A stretch of DNA of 64,000 nt, taken from NCBI RefSeq assembly GCF_002086795.1, contig NZ_MVIM01000005.1, forward strand, positions 186,001 to 250,000. The letters are read 5' to 3'. A program made the position numbers and the translations under genes. The notes beneath the pieces were generated by a model. It was not told where the DNA came from, made no database searches, and worked only from the letters and a program-made list of their open reading frames with translations. Positions 41,699 to 49,724 of this stretch are shown here, in pieces (position 1 is the stretch's first letter; each line of letters begins with the position of its first letter). The DNA is from Mycolicibacterium tusciae (GTDB lineage Bacteria > Actinomycetota > Actinomycetes > Mycobacteriales > Mycobacteriaceae).

Positions 41699-42216
41699 GC
41701 ATCCTGCCCGGACCGATCCGGCAGATCGGTTACATCGTCGAGGATCTCGATGCAGCGCTCGGCCCTTGGATCGACCTGGGCGTCGGCCCGTTCTTCGTCA
41801 TGCGCGGTATTCCAATACGAGCGTCCTATCGCGGCGACCCGTGTGCGGTCACGATCTCGATGGCGTTGGCCAACAGCGGGGAGATGCAGCTCGAGCTGAT
41901 CCAGCAGGAAGACGATACTCCGAGCATCTATACCGAGTTCCTGCGCGCCGCCGGTCCGGGATACCACCAACTGGCTTACTGGACTGAGGATTTCGACGCG
42001 ACGATGGCATCAGTGCGCGATGCCGGCTGGCCGGTGGTGTGGCTCGGAGACGAGAACGTGGGAACACGGTTCGCCTACGTAGAGCCGCCGAACAGTCCCG
42101 CCACCGTCATCGAGATCATGGAGGACAACGAAATCACTTCCGGCATGGGCAAATTCGTCCGCGATGCCGCGGTCGACTGGGACGGTAGCGACCCGATCCG
42201 CGTTCTCGGCGGCTGA
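41695..42216 (+). CDS. Glyoxalase/VOC superfamily protein
   Basis: A protein of 173 residues with vicinal-oxygen-chelate beta-alpha-beta-beta-beta modules: IRQIGYIVEDLDAALGPWIDLGVGPF at the start and GYHQLAYWTEDFDATMASVRDAGW near residue 92. Candidate metal residues include the histidine of YHQLA and the glutamates of MQLELIQQ and VIEIMED. It may be an isomerase, dioxygenase or a methylmalonyl-CoA-epimerase-like enzyme. The upstream NTF2-like gene overlaps by 4 bp. It stops just before a 22-bp inverted repeat and a convergent gene. Confidence 0.82.
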   Translation: MSILPGPIRQIGYIVEDLDAALGPWIDLGVGPFFVMRGIPIRASYRGDPCAVTISMALANSGEMQLELIQQEDDTPSIYTEFLRAAGPGYHQLAYWTEDFDATMASVRDAGWPVVWLGDENVGTRFAYVEPPNSPATVIEIMEDNEITSGMGKFVRDAAVDWDGSDPIRVLGG

Positions 42217-42223
42217 GGGTTAG

Positions 42224-42284
42224 CGCGAAATTGCATTCCAGCAGGCCTCCACTCGCACTTTCCCTGCTGGAATGCAATTTCGCG
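42224..42284. repeat. Perfect 22-bp inverted repeat with 17-base loop (possible bidirectional terminator)
   Basis: Left arm 42224-42245 and right arm 42263-42284 are exact reverse complements (22 of 22), with a 17-base loop. The arms begin with CGCGAAATTGC and include CATTCCAGCAGG. It lies between convergent genes (VOC and enoyl-CoA hydratase), 7 bp after one stop and 10 bp before the other. No T-run follows. It is either a terminator-like hairpin or a member of a dispersed palindromic repeat family. Confidence 0.8.
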
Positions 42285-42294
42285 AAGGAACGCG

Positions 42295-43011
42295 CTACTT
42301 GTCGCGTTTCATCACCTTGTCGGCGGCTGACCAGTGTTCGTCTGAAACCCACAGGCGCGCAAAGGCTGCGACAGCCTCCGTGGTCGTCGCGCCCTTCATG
42401 ACGCGCTTGATCTCTCCCGCCGGACGGCCGGCCATTGCGCGGGCGAGATCACGCCAGCCGCTGTCGAACGATGCCCGCGGGATGACGCGGTCCACCAGCC
42501 CCAACCGCTCGGCCTCCACCGCACCGATGATGGTGCCGCTGCCCGCCAGCAGCAGCGCCTGGCTGTAACCCACCAGCGCGACGAGACGTTCGGCTCCGCC
42601 CCACGCCGGCATGATCTCCAGCGCCACCTGGTTGAATCCGATCTTGATGTCGTCGGCGGCGACCCGGATGTCCGCAGACACCGCGAACTCGGCGCCCCCA
42701 CCCAGTGCGTGCCCGTTCAATGCCGCGATCGTCGGCCCGGGAAAGCCGGCTATCCGGTCACAGATGGTCCGCATTCGGAAAGCCATCGCCGAGGCGTCGA
42801 GCTCGGTGCGTAACGCGCTGAGTTCCTTGAGGTCGCCGCCGGAGACAAAGGCGCGGTCACCGGCGCCGGTGATGACGAGCGCCCGTGCACCGTCGGCGCT
42901 GTCGAGCGCTTTCTCCAGTTGGTCCATCGTCTCCAGGGAAATGGCGTTGCGCGCATGCGGCCGGTCGATGGTGATGACCGCCAGGCCGCCGTCCAACTCG
43001 AGGTCGACCAT
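42295..43011 (-). CDS. Enoyl-CoA hydratase/isomerase family protein
   Basis: A crotonase-fold protein of 238 residues. The oxyanion-hole motifs are DRAFVSGGDLKEL near residue 53 and NGHALGGGAEFA near residue 99. The segment ALEIMPAWGGAERLV near residue 129 lies at the position of the catalytic glutamates of hydratases. It is divergent from the acyl-CoA ligase gene at 43093, with a dyad operator between them, and convergent with the VOC gene. It probably acts on an enoyl-CoA intermediate of the same pathway. Confidence 0.87.
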   Translation of the reverse strand: MVDLELDGGLAVITIDRPHARNAISLETMDQLEKALDSADGARALVITGAGDRAFVSGGDLKELSALRTELDASAMAFRMRTICDRIAGFPGPTIAALNGHALGGGAEFAVSADIRVAADDIKIGFNQVALEIMPAWGGAERLVALVGYSQALLLAGSGTIIGAVEAERLGLVDRVIPRASFDSGWRDLARAMAGRPAGEIKRVMKGATTTEAVAAFARLWVSDEHWSAADKVMKRDK

Positions 43012-43038
43012 CTAGCGTTCTCCATTCCCGGTATTGGC

Positions 43039-43057
43039 ATTCTCTCTAGCGGAGAAT
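43039..43057. promoter_or_regulatory. Putative operator, outward form RTTCTC-N7-GAGAAY
   Basis: ATTCTC-TCTAGCG-GAGAAT is a perfect inverted repeat with a 7-base spacer, the same layout as the site at 40649 and also with TCTAG in the spacer. It lies between divergent enoyl-CoA hydratase (start 43011) and acyl-CoA ligase (start 43093). Confidence 0.58.
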
Positions 43058-43092
43058 AGCATCGGGCCCGACGCGGAGGTGCAGCCGAATAC

Positions 43093-44622
43093 ATGCGAGA
43101 AATCCCTGAGTACCTGACGAAACGCTACGTCGCCGAAGGTTGGTGGACACGGGAAACACTCGGGGACCTGGTGGCCGGCGGACTGGCGGCTAATCCTACG
43201 ACTGCCTTTCATGTGCACTCCGCCGTGCGGCCGTACTCCGGCACCTTTGGCGACGTCGAGACCCAGGCCCGCAGGCTGGCGGCGGGACTTCGGTCGCGCG
43301 GCGTGGGCGCGGGTGACGTCGTCGCCATCCAATTGCCCAACTGGATGGAGGCCGCTGCGGCGTTCTGGGCCGCCACATTCCTGGGTGGGGTGGTCGTGCC
43401 GATCGTGCACTTCTACGGGCGCAAAGAACTCGGTCACATCATGACGACGGCACGGCCGAAGGTTTTCATCACCACCGCCGAGTTCGGCCGCATGACCTTT
43501 CAGGCCGACCTTTGCGCGGACGTGCCGATCGTCGGGCTGGTCGGCGACACGTTCGACGACCTTCTTGCGGACGACCCCATGCCGGGCACCATCGCGGCGG
43601 ACCCCGCCAGCCCGGCGCTGATCGCCTTCACCTCGGGTACCACGAGCAATCCCAAGGGCGTCATCCACAGCCACCAGACCCTCGGTTTCGAAACGCGTCA
43701 GCTTCTCGAGAACTACCCGCCCGACCGCGGCAGGCAGTTGACGGCGACCCCGGTGGGGCACTTCATCGGGATGCTCGGCGCATTCCTGATCCCGGTGCTC
43801 GAAGGAGCGCCCATCGATCTTTGTGACGTCTGGGACCCGGCCCGGGTACTCGAACTCATCGAGCGCGACGGATTGTCGATCGGCGGCGGGCCGCCGTACT
43901 TCGTCACGAGCGTGCTCGACCATCCGGACTGCACGCCGGACCACGTGCGCCACTTCACGACGGTCGGGTTGGGCGGCTCGACGGTTCCGGCGGCAGTGAC
44001 GCGGCGCCTGGCCGATCTCGGCATGTTCGTGTTCCGTTCCTACGGCAGTACCGAGCACCCGTCGATCACCGGGTCGCGCCGCAGCGCGCCGGAGAACAAG
44101 CGTCTGTTCACCGACGGCGACGTGCGGCCCGGCGTGGAGATCCGGCTCGGCCCCGACGGCGAGATCTTCAGCCGGGGTCCAGACCTGTGCCTCGGCTACA
44201 CCGACGAGGCGCTGACCGCGAGCGCGTTCGACGCCGACGGCTGGTACCGCACCGGCGATGTCGGTGTCCTCGACGAGGACGGTTACCTCACGATCACCGA
44301 TCGCAAGGCCGACGTGATCATCCGAGGTGGCGAGAACATCAGCGCGCTGGAGGTCGAGGAGGTCCTGCTGGGAATGCCGGCGGTCGCAGAGGCCGTGGTG
44401 GTGGCGGTGCCCGATGACCGTCTGGGTGAGCGCGCGGCCGCGGTGCTGCGGGTTCGCGACGATCAGGAGATGCCGACGCTTGACGAGGTGCGCGAGCACT
44501 TCAAGGCGCAGGGTGTCGCGGTCCAGAAGTGGCCCGAGGAGTTGCACCGGGTAGATGACTACCCGCGTACTGCGAGCGGCAAGGTGCAGAAGTTTCGCGT
44601 CCGGCAGTCATTGCAGGTCTGA
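43093..44622 (+). CDS. Acyl-CoA synthetase/ligase (FadD-type, AMP-forming)
   Basis: An ATP-dependent ligase of 509 residues that adenylates a carboxylic acid and then makes its CoA thioester. The P-loop is FTSGTTSNPKGV near residue 178. The adenylate motif YGSTEHPSITG is near residue 317, GWYRTGDVG near residue 384, and the catalytic lysine is near the end in RTASGKVQ. It has no signal peptide. It begins the plus-strand ligase-amidohydrolase-ligase stretch and has the operator at 43039 in front of it. The acid activated is unknown; steroid-ring or side-chain acids are typical substrates of relatives. Confidence 0.9.
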   Translation: MREIPEYLTKRYVAEGWWTRETLGDLVAGGLAANPTTAFHVHSAVRPYSGTFGDVETQARRLAAGLRSRGVGAGDVVAIQLPNWMEAAAAFWAATFLGGVVVPIVHFYGRKELGHIMTTARPKVFITTAEFGRMTFQADLCADVPIVGLVGDTFDDLLADDPMPGTIAADPASPALIAFTSGTTSNPKGVIHSHQTLGFETRQLLENYPPDRGRQLTATPVGHFIGMLGAFLIPVLEGAPIDLCDVWDPARVLELIERDGLSIGGGPPYFVTSVLDHPDCTPDHVRHFTTVGLGGSTVPAAVTRRLADLGMFVFRSYGSTEHPSITGSRRSAPENKRLFTDGDVRPGVEIRLGPDGEIFSRGPDLCLGYTDEALTASAFDADGWYRTGDVGVLDEDGYLTITDRKADVIIRGGENISALEVEEVLLGMPAVAEAVVVAVPDDRLGERAAAVLRVRDDQEMPTLDEVREHFKAQGVAVQKWPEELHRVDDYPRTASGKVQKFRVRQSLQV

Positions 44623-44639
44623 GCAGCAGGCAACCCCAC

Positions 44640-44656
44640 CGGTAACGTCATTACCG
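44640..44656. promoter_or_regulatory. Inverted repeat upstream of the amidohydrolase gene
   Basis: CGGTAA-CGTCA-TTACCG is a perfect 6-bp inverted repeat with a 5-base spacer, 70 bp before the ATG at 44726 and 18 bp after the ligase stop. It could be a second operator or a weak hairpin. No regulator is assigned. Confidence 0.35.
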
Positions 44657-44688
44657 CTACGGCGAAAACCTTGTTACCATCGCGCTAG

Positions 44689-44703
44689 GAGAATAGGATT
44701 CTC
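44689..44703. promoter_or_regulatory. Putative operator, perfect GAGAAT-N3-ATTCTC dyad
   Basis: GAGAAT-AGG-ATTCTC is a perfect inverted repeat 22 bp upstream of the ATG at 44726. Its centre contains TAGGAT (44694-44699), a good -10 hexamer, so binding here would block the promoter of the amidohydrolase-ligase operon directly. Confidence 0.65.
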
Positions 44704-44725
44704 GTCAGAGGATAAGGAGTCTTTC

Positions 44726-45916
44726 ATGGGTCAGTTGTCACACCGGGTCGACATTCCGTTTCCGCTGTTCGACGCGGACAATCATCTGTACGAGCCGCCA
44801 GAGGCGATGACCAAGTACCTGCCCAAGGAGTACAAGGACGTCGTCCAGTACGTCGAGATCAACGGCCGTACCAAGATCGCGCTGAAGGGCCAGATCAGCA
44901 ACTACATCCCGAACCCCACCTTCTCTGTGGTCGCCAAGCCGGGCGCCTGGGAGGAGTACTTCAAGTTCGGAAACCCCGACGGCAAGAGCAAGCGCGAACT
45001 CTTCGGTGAGCCGATGCGCGCCATTCCGGCGTTCTTCGAGCCCGAGCCGCGGCTGGAGAAGATGAACGAGCTGGGTCTCGACCGCTCGCTGATGTTCCCG
45101 ACGCTGGCCAGCCTGATCGAGGAGCGTCTCTCCGACGATCCGCTGGCCATCCACGTCATCATCCACGCGCTCAACGAGTGGCTGCACGAGGTGTGGGGCT
45201 TCAACTACAAGAACCGCATCTTCACCACCCCGGTGATCACCCTGCCCATCGTCGAGAAGGCGATCGAGGAGTTGGACTGGGCGGTCAAGCGCGGTGCCCG
45301 CGCGATCCTCATCCGCCCCGCGCCGGTGCCCGGGTTCCGCGGCCCGCGGTCGTTCGCGCTGCCTGAGTTCGACCCGTTCTGGCAGAAGTGCGTCGAGTAC
45401 GACGTCTTCGTCGGCATGCACTCCAGCGACAGCGGTTACTCCCGCTACACCTCGGAGTGGGACGGCGCCGCGCAGGAGATGCTGCCGTTCCAGACCAACG
45501 CGATGTCGATCCTCAACGAGTGGCGGCCGATTCAGGATGCGGTGGCTTCCTGGGTGATTCACGGTGCACTGTTCCGGTTCCCGAAGTTGAAGGTGGGCAT
45601 CGTCGAGGCCGGGTCGAAGTGGATGTTCCCGCTTCTGGACTCGATGGCCGAGGTGTACAAGAAGGCGCCCGAGGCGTTCCCGGGTAACCCAATGGAGGAG
45701 ATCAAGAACCGCATCTTCGTCAGCCCGTTCTATGAGGAGGGCATCGACGATCTGATCAACCTGATCGGCGTCGACCAGGTGCTCTACGGCTCGGACTGGC
45801 CGCACCCCGAAGGTCTGGCAGAGCCGACTCACTACGTGACCGCGCTCGAGCACCTCTCCATGGAGGACCAGGCGAAGATCATGGGCGGCAACCTCGGTCG
45901 CCTCGTCACCGTGTGA
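44726..45916 (+). CDS. Amidohydrolase-related TIM-barrel protein (amidohydro-2 family)
   Basis: A protein of 396 residues and the third member of this family in the window. The N-terminal metal motif is FDADNHLYEP near residue 15, with aspartate in place of the first histidine. GMHSSDSGYS lies near residue 231, and the C-terminal aspartate is kept in YGSDWPHPEG near residue 354, so it may be catalytic. The ATG at 44726 follows AAGGAG. It overlaps the next ligase gene by 4 bp. Ring hydrolysis or decarboxylation feeding the ligase product is a possible role. Confidence 0.86.
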   Translation: MGQLSHRVDIPFPLFDADNHLYEPPEAMTKYLPKEYKDVVQYVEINGRTKIALKGQISNYIPNPTFSVVAKPGAWEEYFKFGNPDGKSKRELFGEPMRAIPAFFEPEPRLEKMNELGLDRSLMFPTLASLIEERLSDDPLAIHVIIHALNEWLHEVWGFNYKNRIFTTPVITLPIVEKAIEELDWAVKRGARAILIRPAPVPGFRGPRSFALPEFDPFWQKCVEYDVFVGMHSSDSGYSRYTSEWDGAAQEMLPFQTNAMSILNEWRPIQDAVASWVIHGALFRFPKLKVGIVEAGSKWMFPLLDSMAEVYKKAPEAFPGNPMEEIKNRIFVSPFYEEGIDDLINLIGVDQVLYGSDWPHPEGLAEPTHYVTALEHLSMEDQAKIMGGNLGRLVTV

Positions 45917-47373
45917 CGGGTAGAAAAACCTTCCAGACCATCCCCGAGATGGTCTTGAGCGCAGCGGACCGCTTCGGCGATGCAGAAGCGGTTGTCGACG
46001 GTCCGCTGCGGCTCACCTTTTCGGAGGTTGTCGATCGGATACGTTGTGCGGCAGGAGCCTTCGCGGACTTCGGTATCGAGAAGGGCGATCGGGTAGCAAT
46101 CTGGGCGCCAAACTCCGCGGAATGGATGATCGCCGCGTTCGGAATCATGACCGCGGGTGCGGTTCTGGTCCCGGTGAACACGCGGTTCAAGGCTGACGAG
46201 GCCGGCGACATCATCGTCCGCAGTGGGGCCAAGGCCGTTATGGTCCAACAGGGCTTCCTGGGCCAGGATTATGTCGCGCCCGCCGGGGTGCCGGTCATCG
46301 ACCTGAAGTCCGGCTTCCTGGCCTCTGGTTCACCTCTGCATCGTCAGGTCAGCGGAGACGACATCTCCGACATCATCTTCACATCGGGCACGACCGGCAG
46401 GCCCAAGGGCGCCAGGATGAATCATCTGCAGACGCTAAGAGCCTACGAGGAGTGGGCCACGCTGGCGGACCTCCGTGAAGGTGACCGCTACCTGATGATC
46501 AACCCGTACTTCCACACCTTCGGGTTGAAGGCCGGTTTGGTCGCGTCGTTCCTGCGCGGCGCGACAATGGTGCCGCTTGCGGTGTTCGACATCGATCGCG
46601 TGGTGGAACTCGTTGCGGCCGAACACATCACGATGCTGCCCGGTCCGCCGACGCTGTACCACTCGCTACTCACGGTCGCTGACAAGACCAAGCTCGTTAC
46701 GCTGCGGGCCGCGGTTACGGGCGCCGCAGACATCCCGGTCGAACTCATCAGGCGCATTCGCGACGACCTGCCCTTCGAATCGCTGATGACGGGCTACGGG
46801 CTCACCGAGGCGGGCAACGTCACGTTGTCGCGGCCCGGTGATTCTCCCGAGGACGTCGCGACCACGGCGGGCCTGCCGTGCGAGGACGTCGAGGTGCGGA
46901 TCGCCGATGACGGCGAAGTGTTGGTGCGTGGCTACAACGTCATGCAGGGGTACCTCGATGACCCCGACGCCACCGCCGAGGCGATCGATCGCGACGGGTG
47001 GCTGCACACCGGCGATCTGGGCGCCCTCGACGCCGCGGGACGGCTGCGGATCGTCGGCCGCAAGAAGGACATGTTCATCGTCGGCGGATTCAACGCCTAT
47101 CCCGCCGAGATCGAGGGCTTTCTGCTCGAGCATCCGGTGATCGCGCAGGCCGCGGTTATCGGCGTGCCAGACGAGCGGATGGGTCAGGTGGGCAAGGCGT
47201 TCATCGTCTTGAAGGCCGACGCAGCAGCGATGAGCAGCGACGACGTCATCGAGTGGAGCCGCGGACGAATGGCGGGTTTCAAGGTGCCCCGGTATGTAGA
47301 GTTCCTCGACAAGCTGCCGTTGAACGCCACCGGCAAGGTGGTGAAGGACGACTTGAAGAAGCTGCACAGCTGA
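45913..47373 (+). CDS. Acyl-CoA synthetase/ligase, FadD3-like
   Basis: An AMP-forming ligase of 486 residues, starting at GTG 45913 overlapping the amidohydrolase stop (GTGA). The P-loop is FTSGTTGRPKGARM near residue 155, the adenylate motif is TGYGLTEAGN near residue 295, GWLHTGDLG is near residue 362, and the C-terminal lysine is in LPLNATGKVVK. The N-terminal region and overall length resemble the FadD3 group, which activates steroid-ring propionates in mycobacteria. That resemblance is by eye and not a proven orthology. The AMP-ligase gene at 43093 is a second, distinct ligase. Confidence 0.88.
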   Translation: MTGRKTFQTIPEMVLSAADRFGDAEAVVDGPLRLTFSEVVDRIRCAAGAFADFGIEKGDRVAIWAPNSAEWMIAAFGIMTAGAVLVPVNTRFKADEAGDIIVRSGAKAVMVQQGFLGQDYVAPAGVPVIDLKSGFLASGSPLHRQVSGDDISDIIFTSGTTGRPKGARMNHLQTLRAYEEWATLADLREGDRYLMINPYFHTFGLKAGLVASFLRGATMVPLAVFDIDRVVELVAAEHITMLPGPPTLYHSLLTVADKTKLVTLRAAVTGAADIPVELIRRIRDDLPFESLMTGYGLTEAGNVTLSRPGDSPEDVATTAGLPCEDVEVRIADDGEVLVRGYNVMQGYLDDPDATAEAIDRDGWLHTGDLGALDAAGRLRIVGRKKDMFIVGGFNAYPAEIEGFLLEHPVIAQAAVIGVPDERMGQVGKAFIVLKADAAAMSSDDVIEWSRGRMAGFKVPRYVEFLDKLPLNATGKVVKDDLKKLHS

Positions 47374-47468
47374 GCGCGTGCACAGCGCGTAAATAGCATT
47401 TCCGCAGGAAGGGCGGCATTGGTCCGCCCTTTATGTGGAGGGTATCGTCGCGGCGATACGCAATAAAA

Positions 47469-47483
47469 GAAAATGGCATTCTC
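47469..47483. promoter_or_regulatory. Putative operator, GAGAAY-N3-RTTCTC family
   Basis: GAAAAT-GGC-ATTCTC matches 11 of the 12 conserved positions and is followed by GT, as in the perfect sites. It lies 34 bp upstream of the GTG at 47518, in front of the Mce-associated protein genes. Confidence 0.58.
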
Positions 47484-47517
47484 GTGAGTAGTGAGACATA
47501 CGGACAAGGAGGTCGCT

Positions 47518-48354
47518 GTGCCGTCATTCAGGCGCCGCGCGTCGGCGACCGACACTGATCAGCGCCCCGAGGAACCGCCGCAGGAGGCGAACGGCGCGAC
47601 CGACAATGCGCTGACACTGGCCGAGGAGGCCGAAGCCGAGGCGGCCGAGGCCGAAGCCGCTGCGGCCGCGGCGCGCGCGAAGGCAAAGGCGATCCGGTTG
47701 CGCCGTGAGGCGCAGGAAGCCGAGGCCAGAGCCAAAGCGCAGGCGGAGGCGGAGAACCAGGCCGACGACGAGGTCACGGCGGATGAACCGGTTGAGACCC
47801 AGGCCGTCGTCGAGGGCGCTGGCGTTGACTACGACCAGGAGGCCGCTCCGAAGAGACGCCGCTGGGGGCTCATCGTCAAGGTGGTGGCGATGACACTCGC
47901 GGTCCTCTGCACCGCCGCATTGATAACCGCCAGTGTGCTCATGGTGAACGAGCACCGGAAGGCAACCGAGAATCGACAGCTCAATGCAGAGTTCTCCGCC
48001 GCTGGGCGACAGGGAGTCGTGACACTGATGTCGCTGGACTTCAACACCGCCGAAGACAACGTTCAGCGCATCATCGAGAACACCACCGGCCAGTTCAAAG
48101 CGGACTTCGAAGACCAGGCTGCGGATTTCGTCAAGGTCGCTCAGGATTCGAAAGTCATCACGGACGTGACCGTCACCGCCGCCGCCGTCGAGTCGATGAC
48201 CCCGAATCAGGCGGTCGTGCTGGTTGCAGCCACCTCCCGCGTGACCAATTCCTCAGGCGCCAAACAAGAGCCGCGCGCATGGCGATTGCAGGTCAGTCTG
48301 GAACGAGTGGACGGCGGACAGATCAAGATGGCGAAAGTCGAGTTCGTACCGTGA
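47518..48354 (+). CDS. Mce-associated membrane protein
   Basis: A protein of 278 residues starting at GTG 47518, preceded by AAGGAGG five bases away. An N-terminal cytoplasmic part is rich in alanine, glutamate and arginine (residues 30-85, probably coiled coil). A single membrane helix is near residues 124-147 (LIVKVVAMTLAVLCTAALITASVLM). The rest is an exported domain with a cystatin-like or NTF2-like pattern common to Mam proteins. Mam proteins are accessory subunits that stabilise Mce complexes. In many mycobacteria they directly follow mceF; here they are 12 kb away. Confidence 0.85.
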   Translation: MPSFRRRASATDTDQRPEEPPQEANGATDNALTLAEEAEAEAAEAEAAAAAARAKAKAIRLRREAQEAEARAKAQAEAENQADDEVTADEPVETQAVVEGAGVDYDQEAAPKRRRWGLIVKVVAMTLAVLCTAALITASVLMVNEHRKATENRQLNAEFSAAGRQGVVTLMSLDFNTAEDNVQRIIENTTGQFKADFEDQAADFVKVAQDSKVITDVTVTAAAVESMTPNQAVVLVAATSRVTNSSGAKQEPRAWRLQVSLERVDGGQIKMAKVEFVP

Positions 48355-49016
48355 GCGCCGACGAGAACACCACAGTGCCGGCGGAGGACCCGACCGCCGA
48401 GGAAAGTAGCCAAGCCGTCGAGATCACTGAGTCCGGCGAATCGACAGAAGATTCCAGCGACGGCAGCGCCGAGGCCTCCGCCCAGAAGAAATCCGATGAG
48501 AAGCCCGCACGCGGCGGCGACCGGGGCATCGTCCGCCGCAATATCGGGGCCATCCTCGTCGCGGTCGCACTGGTTGCCTCCGCCGGCGTTGCGGGGTGGC
48601 TGTACTTCTATCAGTACCGGGTAGATCAGCAGACCAACGCGGACGCAACGAACGTCGCTCTGGAAGCCGCGAAGAATGGCACCGTGGCGTTGTTGTCGTA
48701 TTCGCCGGAGTCTCTAGACAAGGACTTCGCCGCCGCCAAGTCGAATCTGACCGGCGACTTTCTGTCGTATTACACGCAATTCACCGAGCAGATTGTCACT
48801 CCTGCGGCCAAGGAAAAGCAGGTCAAGACGGCCGCATCGGTAGTGCGGGCGGCGGTGTCAGATATGCATCCCGACTCCGCCACAGTGTTGGTGTTCGTAA
48901 ACCAGGTCACCACCAGCAAGGAGAATCCGGACGGCTCGTTCGCAGCGAGCAGCGTCAAGGTCGGACTGAAGAAGATCGATGGCCGCTGGTTGATCAACAC
49001 CTTCGACCCGGTCTAG
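48351..49016 (+). CDS. Mce-associated membrane protein
   Basis: A protein of 221 residues, starting at GTG 48351 and overlapping the previous gene by 4 bp. Acidic serine-rich residues (1-50) are followed by one membrane helix near residues 66-84 (AILVAVALVASAGVAGWLY) and an exported domain of about 135 residues. It has the same layout as its neighbour, so the two Mam proteins may form a pair. The following gene is 12 bp downstream, but its family is different. Confidence 0.83.
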   Translation: MSADENTTVPAEDPTAEESSQAVEITESGESTEDSSDGSAEASAQKKSDEKPARGGDRGIVRRNIGAILVAVALVASAGVAGWLYFYQYRVDQQTNADATNVALEAAKNGTVALLSYSPESLDKDFAAAKSNLTGDFLSYYTQFTEQIVTPAAKEKQVKTAASVVRAAVSDMHPDSATVLVFVNQVTTSKENPDGSFAASSVKVGLKKIDGRWLINTFDPV

Positions 49017-49028
49017 CGGCGCCCAAAA

Positions 49029-49724
49029 GTGGAGCTTTCTGCCGTTGTGCCGCTGCCGGTTTCGGTCGTCGACAACCCGGCGGCAGCGTTCCTATCGGTG
49101 GGGACCGAGCCGCCGTTGGCCCGACTCGTGCGATCGATGCTCGGCACGGTGGAAGAACCGAGTCGGACTGTCATCGCCACTGCCGCATCCCTTGTCGGTG
49201 ACGTGCGCAGCGCTCTTGCCTCCGAAGATCTGTCAGCGGTGCATGTCGAGCCGGTAGGTGGGTCGGCTCGCAGGGCCGACTGTCTCGGTGTGGCGCTGGA
49301 ATACCTTCGGCGCGCGTCGTTCTCGACGAGCCACGTGCTCGTCCACGATATCGCCAGCCCGTTGGCGCCTGCCGACCTTGCCGCCCGTGTGGTCGAAGCC
49401 ATGCGCGGTGGTGGCACAGTCGTGATGCCGGCACTGGCGGTGACCGACAGCGTCAAGACCATCGACAGACACGGGTCGATCACCGCCACCGTCGATCGCT
49501 CGGTGTTGCGCGCCGTCCAATATCCTCGCGGTTTCACCGTCGACGCGTTGGCCGGACTGCTCGAACGGGGCGCGTCCGAGGACTTCGACGAGATCGCCGT
49601 GGCCAACGATGCCGCGGTGCCCGTCACCTTCGTCGAAGGCGATCCCGATGCGTTCCGTGCCGAACTGCCCGAGGACGCGGAGTTCGTCGAGGCGATCCTT
49701 GCGAGCAGGCCTAGCGGCGCGTGA
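49029..49724 (+). CDS. IspD-like cytidylyltransferase fold protein, apparently inactive
   Basis: A protein of 231 residues, starting at GTG 49029. It aligns with the nucleotidyltransferase next to it over most of its length (VHDIASPLAPADL against the IspD motif HDAARP, and a matching PALAVTDSVKTID). The N-terminal nucleotide loop (A-A-G-x-G-x-R and K) is absent, replaced by VVPLPVSVVDNPAAAFL. The HDAARP arginine is also lost. It is therefore probably a non-catalytic paralogue or a partner protein. It overlaps the convergent gene by 14 bp and may be read with the Mam genes. Confidence 0.68.
   Translation: MELSAVVPLPVSVVDNPAAAFLSVGTEPPLARLVRSMLGTVEEPSRTVIATAASLVGDVRSALASEDLSAVHVEPVGGSARRADCLGVALEYLRRASFSTSHVLVHDIASPLAPADLAARVVEAMRGGGTVVMPALAVTDSVKTIDRHGSITATVDRSVLRAVQYPRGFTVDALAGLLERGASEDFDEIAVANDAAVPVTFVEGDPDAFRAELPEDAEFVEAILASRPSGA

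Noticed and set aside
9446..47483. The dyads as KstR sites
   Set aside because: The half-sites resemble the KstR pattern AGAAC..GTTCT, but the spacer is 3 instead of 2 bases and the core often has T/A in place of C/G, so I do not assign them to KstR.
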